Positions 11,786 to 24,603 of a stretch of DNA of 64,000 nucleotides are shown here, in pieces. The notes below the pieces were generated by a model that was given only the letters and a program-made list of their open reading frames with translations, was not told where the DNA came from and did not search any database. Position numbers and translations under genes: made by a program. Numbering within the stretch: the first letter of the stretch is position 1; each line of letters begins with the position of its first letter. The DNA comes from Voacanga thouarsii (lineage: Eukaryota; Streptophyta; Magnoliopsida; Gentianales; Apocynaceae): contig JANUWF010002057.1 in assembly GCA_026120185.1 (NCBI GenBank), positions 1,116,001 to 1,180,000 of the forward strand, written 5' to 3'.

Positions 11786-13450
11786 GAAATCAACTTTTGG
11801 TTCGGTTGTCAAATCACTCATCCAAACCAGATACCACACCATTAGATTCATAACTAACGGAAGTTTCGATGAAAGGAATTTCCATCCATTCAAACTAATT
11901 TGCTTTATATCTCTGATCTCTAACTCCTTATTGATCTCATTCAATCAATGAAGCAACCAAAGAATTAATATTAGCAGTAAAGAATGCAGTCCGTGTGATG
12001 TTACCTTCAACTAGGGATCATAAGTTATCCATCGATTTCTCAATGGAATTTAGTTGATGGCCCTGCTCTTTGATCTTGAACTCGAAGTATTGGATGTACT
12101 TGGTACGAGTGCCTGATCGTGTAACTTTTTCAAGGTCCACTCCATTTTCTGGTTAATCTCTTCTCTTTCCTGGCAATGGCAAGAAACACGGCATAATGGA
12201 CCATCCTAATTGGTCATTGAAATGAGCAAGTTCATGAATGTAAACTGTGAAGTTGAGCATTACAAGATTTTAGTTTTAGGTAGCGTGGATAACTCTCATT
12301 TGGTCCAATGACCTCAAAGCTTCCTAGCTTCTTGAATATATGTAGAAAATCATTATATCAATGTTAGATGCTTTTTTGAAAAAAATTATAAATAATCCTA
12401 CATTATTATTTAAATGGAAAAAAAGAAAAAGAGAATAGACATGTGCTCGATAAATAAAAATCGAGATAATTTAATCTAGTAAGGAATAGTGTACCAACGA
12501 AATAACTACTTAGCAGAAGCGGGGCAATTCTTCAGAGCATGAACTGATTCCAGTTGACTTGCATTCCTGTTGAATTTTAAAATGCATTGATTTGGGACCA
12601 AAAGTCGGATGTTTGCCCTGTATCATTGAGATCGTGGGTAACCTATGGCTGGGGTGAAGTTTCGTCTGGGTTTGAGATTTATACTTTTTTTTATTAATGC
12701 ACCAAACCCCATGGATATATGTTTCTGTTACCCGTGAAAACTTCAGCTGGCTGAGACGACTGAAGTAATCTCTTTGGCCAGCCTGAATTCTGGCGAAGTT
12801 CGGATGGGACAGTTTACATAGAAAACTATTTTTAGAAAAAGGTTATTTCAGAAATGAATAAAAAAGAATGTATAAATTAGAGTTTTGGAAAAAGACTTTT
12901 TCTTCTTAATCAAATAAACAATCCCTGAAAATACAAACAATCTCTAACACTCTGAAAGAGTATTAAAATTAAATTAAAAATAATAAATGAACAATACGTA
13001 AATAAAAGTAATAAGACTAAAAACTCTAGAAAGACGGAATGAAAGAAATTCAGGTGATGTTTTTGTGTGTTCTTGATGCGATTCCCTTTGATTTACCTAG
13101 TTTTACGCGTTTTACTTTCTCCCACTTCCGTTTACTTTGCCCTCTCTCGTAGTGGTTCTTCTACATGTTTGTCCATGGCGCATCCTGAGAACATGAGCAA
13201 TTCGAGACCGAGTCAAATGCACAGCAACTTATCCCTAACAGTTCCTACTTCCTAGAAGTCCATGGTCTCATTTTTGCATACCAAGAGTTTCTTATATGCA
13301 GATTCGAAGGTACGGAATTCAAGACCTCGATTTCAAAGTAGTGTTCACAAGTTCTCTTTGGTCGGAGAGTTAGTGTCAATCAGAGTGAATACAATCTTGG
13401 GAACTCAGCTCTGCACAGCTCATTTCCCCCGTAGTGCTTTCTTGTATATA
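11786..13450. other. Unassigned region between copia-1 and the MITE
   Basis: The GC content is slightly higher here than around it. The short frames at 13067-13255 and 13262-13468 show no family resemblance and no splice or promoter context. The stretch around 11950-12200 could be a remnant of an element on the minus strand, but I see no diagnostic motif. Confidence 0.45.
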
Positions 13451-13730
13451 CTCCATCCGTCCCATTAAAATTAAGAGTAGTTAACTTAGCACGATATTTT
13501 ATGTAAAAGTAAAATTTAGAATATAATAATAATATAATATAATAAAAATAAAAAATATATGAGTCTCACAATACTTTATGTCAAATCTAAAAATATAAAT
13601 ATAATATATGTAGAGTATATTGATTATTTTATAATAAATTATATAATAAAAACTTTTCTTTTAAAAAAAGTATCAAATTTAATGGGACAGTCCAAAATAG
13701 TAAGTAGGTCAATTTTAATGGGACGGGGAA
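13451..13730. mobile_element. Stowaway-like (Tc1/mariner) MITE
   Basis: The left end CTCCATCCGTCCCATTAAAA and the right end TTTTAATGGGACGGGGAA are near-perfect inverted repeats. They match the CTCCCTCCGTCCCA terminus typical of plant Stowaway elements, and a TA dinucleotide flanks each side. It is about 280 bp and very AT-rich inside, with no transposase. Confidence 0.85.
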
Positions 13731-16700
13731 TATATATTTGTGCATGTGCAAATATATAATACCTTTGAAATCTAAGATGTCATCAATCATTGTGGGGGCT
13801 GAGTGCGATGGATCGGAGAGGCGAGCCTGTTACTTGTGGAAAATGAAATATTTCCACAAGGGAAATTGTCAATGGAACAGTGTTGGATTTCCTATAAAGG
13901 TAATTCTCTAAGTTGGAATTAGGTTTTTCCCTTTGGAATGCTCTTTCTTTAACTTGATGTGACAGTTTGTATGAACTAATAGTAGAAGTTAAAATTACCT
14001 TTTCTTGCTTTAATTTGATGTTACCATATGCGTGAAAAAACTATATATGCTAGCATAAACTTTCCATGGCTAGGACAAATGTTTTGCCAGAATAATGGTT
14101 AAAAAGCTTAATTTGGCAACAGCTTTCTTTTCATTGAAGAGGGTCTATTTACTCGAAGCTTAAGCTAGCTTTGCAGAAAATGTTAAACTGTGGTCAGTTT
14201 GATTCTAGCAACTTTGCTAAGGATCAGCAAGCTAAACAACAAATATTATTGATGCTCTCGTTTTGGATTTATGTGGTTTTAGCACTAAAGATAGCCTGTC
14301 CCCCTTGTGAAAGTCGTTCGAATTCTCTTTTGAGAAGAAAGCCACCCGATTAGGTGTATCTGCAAGGCCATGGATGCTAAGGAAACCATTGCTGCATCTT
14401 TAAAAGGGACAGGAGACATAGGCTAGAATAAGAACTAATCAAGTATTTGTCAAGTACCATAGCACCTTGATGACAACAGCGAATGGTTGGTGGAATATAA
14501 TATTTTCATAATCGAACTGACTATCGAATCAAAAATTTTATTAATTTATAATTTAATAGTCTAATCATAATTGAATCGGTAATATTATAATTTAAAATTT
14601 AAAAATAAAAATAATTAATAATATAATATAATTCAAGTCGATAAAGATATAAAATTTTAAATTTATAACAAAATAATGCACTAAAATAAAATTATCAATA
14701 AAATAAACAATTTATAGCTAAAAAATTAAAATTAGAGATTCTTAATTATTAATAACACATAATTTCAAATTTTACCTCCTTAGTTTATTTTTTGAAATAT
14801 ATCGATTGGACCATTAGTAGATTGATCGGTTCAACAGTTTATCAGTCCGACTAGCTAGTTCAAAACAGTTTACACATTCTAAAATAGTTTTGGAAAAAAA
14901 AAATGATTCAAAATATTAGATCGAATTAGTAAAAAAGTCAGTTCACAATTTGATAGATCGATCCAATTCGGTTCAAAAAACAAATATTACAAGGGAGTGT
15001 AGAAGATGGCTTGTTAGTTATTAGTGATGAATTGGCATGGAAAATTCAAGAAGAGAATGTTAAGACCATGAGCTAACTGATGAAAAAGATGATATGTGCA
15101 GATGGGATTTTGCCTAGTTATTGCTTCTAATGTGAAAATTTTCTCCTTTTTTATTTTTTTTCATTCGGAGGGTTGCCTCTTCATTCCTATTTCAGTTTCT
15201 TATAAGTTGGTTTTTTGTTTCCACTGTAGAGATATTTCTCCTACCAAGGTGGCAATAACGAATCTAGGGGGAGGTCCAAATTTTTTAAGAACTCTTAATT
15301 TCTTTTAAAAAATTAAAAATTCATCGACAAAAATTTCTAAAAATTATAACATTATTCCTTTTTTTTTCAATAACTTGTTCTCTTTTAAGGGTGACCAAAA
15401 TTAAGATTGGAAACCATTCAATCAGTCCAACCGATCCAACTGAATTGTGGTCAACCGTTGACCACGATTGAAAGTTGAAACTACCAATTGCAATCAATCC
15501 AAGCAGTCATTTAAAATTGCCACTTTCTTGTCCTGTGATTGATGAGAGCAAAAATTCATCATCAATCTGATCATTTTAATAGTTAGAATAAAAGTTGTGA
15601 TTGTTTTAATAATGAAATCAAGTATAAAAGTTGGATTTTGGAATTTTTATGCTCAATTTTTAATAGGGGAAGTTAATCAAGACTATCTTTTGTGAATAAA
15701 TGTTATGGTTATTTTGAACATTTAAAATTTAAAATAAAATTACTAAACACTTAAAATTATCTTGTTTCAATTCTAATTTTCTATAATTATGATTACTAAA
15801 AGAAGAATTTGTGCAATAATATTTTGCAACTAATGTGCCATACTGTTCCTCATCAGAATGAGGATAAAATGGTATTTTTAATTTATTAAATTTTAAATTT
15901 TAAATTCAATTAACATAACGAACTATATATAAAAAAAATAATGCAATTATTGTATCTTCTATATAACTACTCTCACTGGCATTATTTATCTATCATAGTT
16001 AATTACTTTGCACAGTTTAAGAAAAATTAGTTAGTCTCTTAAATTCATATAACTTTATTTATACATTTCAAAAGTACCCTTAGATTTAATGTTATTCACA
16101 ACTATTTTCTTGTTTTGTTAGCTCAATTCTCTCTCTAAAGTTATTACATTTTTATTTTTTAAAATTATTTAATACAAGGGTATAGCAGTAAAATTAACAG
16201 TAATGACACTTAATTTTTTTCAATATGACAGATAAAAAGAGATTCTAAAATTTTTTATTTGTAACAGATAAATAGAGAGGGAGGAAATATATCGTATAAT
16301 CGTAAAGAAAGCGTGGATTTTAGTGTTAATGAATGTTGGCCGTTGGGACTCTGGATATTGACTTATTTTCTGGCGTGACAATCTTAGTGCACAAACACTC
16401 AATGAGACTTGATTATTGTCATGGAAAGTAGCATTTTGCTATAATTGGATAGGTGGCTGCACCATATATGACCTTTGCCAAATCGTTAATTAGCTTAATT
16501 AAATCTTCTGTCACATTCCAATTGATTGCATTCTTTACTTTCTTCCATCTACTCTCTCTTCTGAACTTTAAAATCATTAATTACCATATTATAAATGCAC
16601 ATTTATATAAAAATAAAACTAAAAAAAAAGTCACTAAGATAAGATGATATGCATAAAATTGAGTATTCTAATTGATCATGAAAAGAAAAAATAATTTATC

Positions 16701-17874
16701 ATCTTCTCTACTACCATTTAGTCTGTCTAGTAATTTAACCAAGAAATATATGTTGTATTATAAAAGGCAATGAATGATCTTTTGGAAAAGGGTGTGAGAT
16801 TTGATGATTGGTTGAAGCAGTTTGGCCCTTTTATAATCATTATCCTCATTGCACGCTTGGAACTTAGCTCTTTATCATGGCCAGCCCTATTCATACATTA
16901 TAATTAAGAATGTGGGCATCGAATACACGTGTTTGAATGATAGAGAAAAAGATTACATAGAGATATTGTAGGATTTTTTGTAATGCCTCTAGGAGTGAGT
17001 GAGAGTTTATTTTTAATCTAATAGTATAATATAAATAGATTGAAAAGTATGAAAAAATTAAAAATTTCTCTTAAATTTATGAGACAGATCTTATTTTTGA
17101 TACACTAGGAAGATTGGAATTAAATATTAATTAAATTCAAATTTTATTTTTTGATTAAAAAAATGCTCATAATCAACTGAGATAGAATTTTTATTTTGTG
17201 ACTTTCAAAGAATCTTGATAAGACGGATTTGATTTGATGTAAGTCGCCTTTGTGGTAATGCAAGGGGCGGGTGACTGTAGTCCTTGGTAGCAGAGTTGTC
17301 TTTTTCATTTACTTTTATAGAAACTGACTCAGAATTTAAAACTGGAAATGAATCTCTTCCAGTATACAAGTTGAGCAATGCTTTTGCTTTGGTGCACCAA
17401 ACCAAACCAAATGGACAGAAAGAAAATATTTTAAAAGAGAAAGCTAGAATCTTCTTTGACTAAAAGACTGATATATAATTACAATTTACAACTAAATAAG
17501 GCATTATTTATGTAGGGCTCATTAACTTCAAATCTCATATAAGTCATGATATTATTAGATGTAGCGGTTGATTAAGGAATCGATCTGTTCTTCTTTTATA
17601 TAAAGACAACAAATTATTTGAGTATTATTGTGTTAATATTTGTTTTTGTTAAATTATCATTATATACACTACTTGTGACTTGTTATAATCAAATTATTAT
17701 AAGCAAAGCAGCTCAACAACTGAGGAGACTTTAAATAAGGTTGAAATGAAAAATAAATTTATAAACTTGAATATTACATTATTTTTAAAAAAAATAGACT
17801 TAAACACTATATCTTAATTCAAAACTTTTAAGGCGTTGAAATTATAAGTCTTTTCTATTCGTAAATTACTCACT
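13731..17874. other. Intergenic region without supported genes
   Basis: AT-rich DNA upstream of LOG. A perfect 10-bp stem (CTTGTGGAAA/TTTCCACAAG, 13833-13860) is the only notable structure. Short frames such as 14171-14353 and 16453-16647 are not convincing. Confidence 0.5.
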
Positions 17875-18044
17875 TAACCTTTTTCTTTCTAATATGAAAT
17901 CTTCAACTCATACTTAAAATCTCAATATAAACTTATACGAAGTTACTAATTAGTAACTAATCTTTTCCTTTTCTATGTGAGATCTTCAACTCACACTTGA
18001 AATCTGAATATAAAATTATATGAAATCACTAATTATTAATTAAT
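17875..18044. repeat. Two-copy direct repeat upstream of LOG
   Basis: Two units of about 84 bp lie in tandem (17875-17958 and 17959-18044). They share GAAATCTTCAACTCATACTT-like and ATCTCAATATAAA-like blocks with scattered changes. They lie about 375 bp upstream of the LOG start codon. Confidence 0.6.
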
Positions 18045-18289
18045 GTACCCAACTCTATAGGACTAAAAGGGGGCAAAAAACAAACTATGTAACAATTCAT
18101 TTCTTTTGATCTATTTAATGAATGAAAAAGAAAATGTGAATGTAACAACTGGATTAATTCCTAAGTTACAATTTCCACAGACAATGTAAATTTAGGGTTG
18201 GATTATTTCTTTCAATTAACTTGATGCGCAGAACAATATGACTATAGTGATCAAATAAAATTCCTAAAATGCTAATAGTACCAAGTCAA

Positions 18290-18299
18290 TTATATATAA
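18290..18299 (+). promoter_or_regulatory. Probable LOG TATA box
   Basis: TTATATATAA lies about 120 bp before the LOG start codon, a normal plant spacing once a short 5' UTR is allowed. A second TA-rich stretch near 18322-18332 is an alternative. Confidence 0.45.
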
Positions 18300-18418
18300 T
18301 AGCACAACAACTTGCACATATATAGATATATATTAATCCTATGCATAATGTCCATTCTGTGAACTTGCTTTCAAATTGAAATATCTAGCTAGCCCTTTTG
18401 CAGCTTGAGAAAAAGAAA

Positions 18419-21400
18419 ATGGGTAAGTTCAAAAAGGTTTGTGTCTACTGTGGAAGTAATTCTGGGTACAGAAAGATATTCAGTGATGCTGCTCTTGATC
18501 TTGCAAGAGAACTGGTTTGTTCTTTCTACCTTGATTTATATTATATTTCCCTACCTTTGAATCCCTCAAGATCTCTTAATTGAACTTTACAGGTGCAAAG
18601 GAAAATTGACCTAATCTATGGGGGAAGAGGCGTTGGTCTCATGGGACTGGTTTCTCAAACGGTATATGATGGTGGATGTAATGTTCTTGGGTAAGTGATC
18701 ATTTTACTTCAATCAAGATCTCTGAAGAAAGAATTTATAAACACTCACTGTTTGTTCTGTGGTTGTTCTTTCTCCACTCTCTAGAGTAATTCCAAAAGCT
18801 CTTGTTCCAGTAGAGGTATGGATATCTCCTTATGCTCAACACCCGACCCCCACCCCCCACCCCCACCCGCGCCCGGCCCCAAAACCTCTTTTCCTTCTGC
18901 TTATAATTCATATTGTGAGGGTTGCTAATGACTGAGCAGAGATCAGAGTGTGCAGTTGGAGAAGTAATGATAGTATCAGATATGCATGAAAGAAAAGCTG
19001 AAATGGCACGTAGGGCAGATGCTTTCATTGCCCTTACTGGTGAGCAAATGCATGAGCAGAAATGGTATATTTTGAGGCCATCAATAAGGATTTTCTTTAC
19101 TCTGAGAAGAACTTGTTTGTTTTCTTGGGTGGAATTAATGAAGGAGGGTATGGTACTATGGAAGAGCTTCTGGAGATGATCTCATGGTCACAGCTTGGAA
19201 TTCATGATAAACCAGTATGTTTGTATCTCTTTCCTTACAATTTTTTACACAAAAGTCTTGCATTTTGAGTAATATCTGATTGGGACTACTAAGTTCTTAG
19301 TTCTTCTTATTCAATATTGGTGAATGAGAATTAGAGGTTTCGTAGAAAATTTAGAGAAAATATCCATTCTTCATTGTTAATTGTAAACGAATTGAGTTGA
19401 ACTGATCAAATATTTAAATTTGAGTTTAAACAAGATAAGAATATCTCAAATGAAATTGTGGTTAAACTTGTTGAGATTTAACTATCTGGTACTTGAAATT
19501 AGCTCAACTTGAGTAACTAGGATGAAAATAGGGTACCAATATGGCTCTATGAAAATTGCAAAAGGCCATATTAAGTTAAATTTGAATGGAGGAGAGAAAT
19601 ATTAAGTTGTTCTCCAGCAGCTTAGTTCATTGAAATCCTTAGTCCAGTAGGATTCTTAAATCTAATTAGAAGATGGTGAGACATTGAGGATGAGTTCTTT
19701 CTTTTTGTTTTTAAAGGATAATTTAATTCCACAATTGTGTGATACTGAAAGCATAGAATTGCCAACATCAAGTCATGCTTCAACTTTTGGGAGCGATTGT
19801 ATAGGACACTTGTGTAGCTATTTAATTGTGAGAATTGAAAGTTAAAAATTTTTAATAATTCATTTATCACTGATAATATTTTTAAATAAAATTATATTAT
19901 CTAGACTATAAAATTGTAATTTTTTAAGTACTATATGTGACCGTGTGAAAACTTATTCATAAATTGTCGCAAAATTTGCACAGCTCAAATTCCAAATTTC
20001 TGTTGGAGAAGAAAATTATTTGATTAGAACCGGAAATGACCAATGACATCTGAGTCTGAAAAACTGAATTTCATTTTTTTTTTAATCATTGAAAAGTTCA
20101 AGGGGAATAATGGAAAAAATCAAAATAAATGGTCCATTTTAAAAGGCTATGGAAATTCCTCGTTGTCTTCAAATGAAATGTACTTTTGCTCTGAAAATTT
20201 TCCAATCAGACACCTTTACATTTTATTTAGCTTCCAAGGGAAGGGGAATTGGAAACTTCTGTTAGGACTATATTTATTTCTATCTTATTTAGTTAGATAG
20301 AAATAAATAAATGACTTTTTGTTATTACTTTAATTGTTGAAAATTTAGAAAAGATTGAAATGTCTTTTTCCAAGGTTGAAGGGAAGTATTTTAACTATCT
20401 AGGATCTAAATCTAGGTAATGAAGTGTTGCCCTCTCTCTTTCATCCTTTTCCTTTTTCCAAATCGTTCATAAAATTTGTAGTGATAGTTCATTAAATAAT
20501 TAAAGAATTCAATGATGTGATTCACATGTGTGGACTCTTCTCCTTTAGATTAAGAAGGTTAGAGGAGGTTACCGGAGGTAGAAAAGTTATCGTTTGAGAT
20601 ATATATAAGTCTTGAATTTGACACCGAATTACATTCTTTTGTTTTTCCCTTGTCCCCTTCCATATTTTTTGTCTTCCCTGCTTCTCCTTTTAAAAAAAAA
20701 ATTGAAAAAAAAAAAAGAAGGTTAGAGGAGGAAGTTTAGTTGAAATGTATGTGTATTTTTCAATTGATTCCATAATATAACATATGGTCATCATCACCTT
20801 TACTTTTTGTTGGATCTTGTGACATAACATGATTAGATAGCAAATGTAGACGCGAGGATGAAACAAAAATTCTTAAAGCATAATGAGTTATGGTAAGATG
20901 TAGTATATTGGATGAATATATTATAGCTTTTGAATCTTTTTTTTTATAATAAAAATTACAATATTAACCATTTAAAGAATGGAAAATGAAAACGAAAATT
21001 GCCAAAACCCAATTTGGTTTCTCTGATATAAAGAAACCAAGAAGGGGCTTATTGCAAATTGAAGAAGAGGCTTAGTGTCGGTAGTAAATAGTACCATTAA
21101 TTAATGAAAGCCTCATAATCATGCGTAGATACATTGTTCCTAACACACAAAAGAAAATTGGGTACATCACAGGCTTAGCTAGCTTACTTGGTCTGGAATT
21201 TGTCCAAACTTGACAAAGATGGCACTCACTGAGGTTGACTTCACACCAATTTTTGTGTACATTTTTCACAACTGGATTTTCAATCTTTCCACTAGAAATG
21301 ATACTAAAACGACTCCTCTTGCTTGCTGGGGCCTTCAGAATGCAACCCTGGAGTATAATTAACTATCAGTATGCCTACCTCACCTTCTATTTTAAGTCTC

Positions 21401-22943
21401 AAATAATTAAACTATAATGAAACACCTGGTAATGCAGACTAATTATTTTTGTTGATTTTAAAATATAAAATGCTTAAGATAAACAATGAATGATAATTTT
21501 TTTCATTTTATTTTTTCAATTATTAATAATTTATGATGTATGATAATAATTAAATAGCCTACTAGGCCAGGTTCACAATGCCTTTGAAAAGTAATAAACA
21601 TGGCCTGGACTTATTTTCAGTCGGATCCACCCCCCCGCCCCCCCCAAAAAAAATCCAAATGAAAAAAAAAAAAAAGGAACAAATCCAAAGAATCAATGTT
21701 TCTTTAGTTGAATCTCTCCTTTGGTTAAACATTGCGGAAGCTCTTTACTCAAATTATCCACCAAACAGGATGTAATTAGTTTGGTACCCAATCTAAACTA
21801 AAACTCTAATTTAATAAAAAAATTCTAATATAAATAATTTCTATTTCTTAAATATTAATATATATTTACTACATATTATATTATTTCTCTTTAATTCAAT
21901 ATTGATCCCAGATAATTTTAATTTTTTATTTAATTCAAATAATTTTTTTTCAAAAGAGTTACAATTCAAGTACACCTATTCTAAAAAATAAGAAACAACT
22001 GTCATCCAATGGTGAAAGTAAATTGTATCTTTTTTGACAAAAATGGCTTAAAATGCTCTTATTTCTAAACTTATGGAAATAATTAGAGTCAGAATCTACA
22101 TGTCAAATTATTACCTACCTACGTAATTGTTAATAGAAAGTGATTTGTGGTTGATAAAGTGATAAATGAATCAAGCTATTTGAAAGTAACTTGATTCGAG
22201 CCTAAAAGATCCTGCCTGAAACAGGTTGGCCTCCTAAATGTCGATGGATATTATGATTGCTTGCTGGGACTATTTGACAAAGCTGTGGAAGAAGGGTTCA
22301 TAAAGCACTCAGCTAGAAGTATTGTGTTATCTGCAGATACTGCTAAAGAGCTTCTAGAGAAGATGGAGGTACTAAACATGTTCCCTTTTGTGTATCTGTC
22401 TCTGTTTCAACATAATTCTTACTTTCTCCATCCATCAAAATAAACATAGATTTCAAAAATGATTCAACCTAATTTCTCACTACATCAAATTACTTGTGGC
22501 TTATGCAACATTAACACTCTTTCCACTGGTCTGTAACATAATTCAGTTGACAAAAGCTTCCCCATAGCTACACAAACAATCCTAGGTTCGATCCACATAT
22601 GCCGTTCCGAATCAATAAAGTCTGCATGAGAACAATGCAAAAGAACACTCGCGGTTCCAGCTAGTAATCCAGCAATTTTATGAACCCTTCAGGGGCAGAA
22701 GTGCAAGAATACAACAAAATCATACTTCTACTTTTTCATAGAGGGCACCAACCAAATAACTAAGCCATAAATTAAACCGAGTCACAAAGGTTTCATCAGA
22801 GCAATCAGTGGATATATTTGTGAATTCGTTGCTGCTTACCAGTGTGCATTCATTCCTCTTTGCAGGCTTATGTACCACTGCATGATCAAGTGGCATCAAG
22901 TGGAAGTTGGAAAGTTGAAGAACCCGAACTTGCAAACTTATAG
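18419..22943 (+). CDS. LOG-like: Cytokinin riboside 5'-monophosphate phosphoribohydrolase (LOG family)
   Basis: LOG enzymes release active cytokinin bases from cytokinin nucleotides, giving ribose 5-phosphate, in the cytosol and nucleus. Seven exons splice in frame with GT-AG introns: 18419-18514, 18593-18690, 18785-18815, 18940-19039, 19144-19214, 22225-22368 and 22866-22943. They give 205 residues, close to the usual size. Recognisable parts are the N-terminal [12 protein letters not shown], the nucleotide-binding [24 protein letters not shown], and [20 protein letters not shown] with the catalytic Glu. The Pro of the usual PGGYGT motif reads Thr (residue 108), and residues around 76-80 (RSECA) differ from the common ITG-type sequence. 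Intron 5 is 3.0 kb and intron 3 carries a C-rich tract. The start is the first ATG of the conserved N-terminus. Confidence 0.92.
18839..18880 (+). other. C-rich tract in LOG intron 3 (G-quadruplex candidate on the minus strand)
   Basis: It has several runs of three or more C with short spacers, inside a 124-bp intron between two coding exons. The complementary strand fits the G-quadruplex pattern. The sense RNA would be C-rich. Confidence 0.6.
20272..20308. repeat. 13-bp perfect inverted repeat in LOG intron 5
   Basis: ATTTATTTCTATC and its exact reverse complement GATAGAAATAAAT are separated by 11 bases. It could be part of a decayed mobile element inside the long intron; no element borders were found. 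Confidence 0.5.
22525..22620 (+). repeat. Possible tRNA-derived SINE fragment in LOG intron 6
   Basis: GGTTCGATCC (about 22587-22596) is a good pol III B box, and AATTCAGTTGACAAAAGC (about 22540) is a poor A-box-like match some 40 bases upstream. There is no tail or target duplication, and no cloverleaf, so it is not a tRNA gene. Confidence 0.3.
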
Positions 22944-24603
22944 CTGTTTTAATCATTGGCCCCAAATAAATCAAGGGGCATCACACTGAACAAACACTAT
23001 TCTGACGAACCAAATTCGAGTGAAAGGACAGCATACACAAAGAAGAGAAATGTAATTTTCAAATTCTATCACAATGTTAAATGACTTCAAAGAGATTTGC
23101 GTTATTCTTCTTGAGGAATTCCAAGACATAGCAACTGCATCATCTGTCAACACTGTTTTTTGAGATAAAAGACAGCCAAAGAGATCCACATGAGATAGAA
23201 AAGGCATTAACAACTCAGCTGTGCCAGATGTGGGGAAAATTGATAGACCGACAAAGTTTATTCAAAACTAGATAAGGAAAGTTCAAGAAAACAGGACGTC
23301 ATTTTTCTGAGAAGAAAATCAGTCTTGCAGTAAATTTTACTTCCTTGAAGCACAAAAAGAACCGCAATCAGAATTTCATTTGGCAAAAAGCATTGTGGCC
23401 AGATAACTTTCTTCTAGAAATTTTACTCTCAATAACTATTTTAAAACTGTCAAAAAGCTCAAACTAAGGAAAACACATCCCCAAAGTAGTTTCCAATATA
23501 AATTGGAGATACGAGGATACATAATACAAAAGTGCCATGTGCAGAAAACAATACAACATGCCGTGTACATCTAACGGATTTAACATTTCCAACAATAGTC
23601 AAGTGATCATGAAAGATGAACCAAACCTCAAAATCCATTTTTGGCAGTGAACAAATGACAGCAGTAAGTTTTCCATCCATGATAGTGTAAAGAGTATGTC
23701 AACAAAATAATGTCCTAATTGCTGAAACTCAGGACAAAAGAAGTGCATACAATCTTCTGTATTATGTTCAAACATTCATGATGTCCCGAACTAAAAGCAC
23801 TTGCACCTATTTTTCCTTTGGCATAAGATAAAAACTCAAAGAACAAAGTCAAAATTTAATAATATGAAAGCAGAATGTTCACAGCTTCTGTGAAAGATGC
23901 CAATCATTCTGATTAAGGATTTATAGAGCATGAGTATGAGTTCACAAGCAGGATAAGTATGCACAACAAAAAGTTATGCACCCTCACATTATCAAGGTTG
24001 TTCAACACTATGAACTCATTTCGGAACAGCATTTGGCTGATAGAGGGAACAAAAGGGCAAAGCATCAACTATTATAGCTTCTTCCAAGATATGCATGAGA
24101 AGCTGTTCGTAAGATCTACACCCAGATAATAACCTTTAATCACTAGCATTTGTTAGGGTCATTAATCTGAAGGCCTAGAATTTTCATATGCCCCCTTAAA
24201 TAATTGCATTTAGTGATTCAAAAACTGCATACTAAGGTATTCATAAACATAATTAAGTTATAAAATCAGCCACCAGGTTCATTATTGATGCCGCTCAATC
24301 AGCTCAACAGCAAACAAACAAGAAGTAAAGAAGAGTAGTTGTGTCAATAAGGAGATAAAATGAAGCAGAACTGCAAAAGAAGAATATATGGTACAGATAC
24401 ATAAGCAAGAAGTGTTCTCAATCAATACAATAATGAACAAGTGATAACTAACATGGTCTAAAATACATTTGATGCTTGGTCACAATATGGGAATACAGAT
24501 GGTGAAACAGCTCAAAGATGATTAAACAAAAAATAGGGAAAACAATGAAAAAACTTTTCCAACCTGCTTAGCAAGACATGATTTTCAATTGTCTACCACT
24601 TGC
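22944..24603. other. Intergenic region between convergent LOG and O-fucosyltransferase-like genes
   Basis: An AATAAA at 22965-22970, just after the LOG stop, may be its polyadenylation signal. On the minus strand this stretch is the 3' flank of the O-fucosyltransferase-like gene. A CAG|GTTGGA donor-like site near 24558 leaves room for a 3' UTR intron. No other gene is supported; frames here are short and antisense. Confidence 0.5.

Noticed and set aside
13067..13468. Two adjacent small plus-strand frames
   Set aside because: No family resemblance, no splice or promoter support, and low-complexity surroundings.
22587..22596. Possible tRNA gene in LOG intron 6
   Set aside because: A good B box is present, but no cloverleaf can be drawn and the A box is weak; listed only as a possible SINE fragment.
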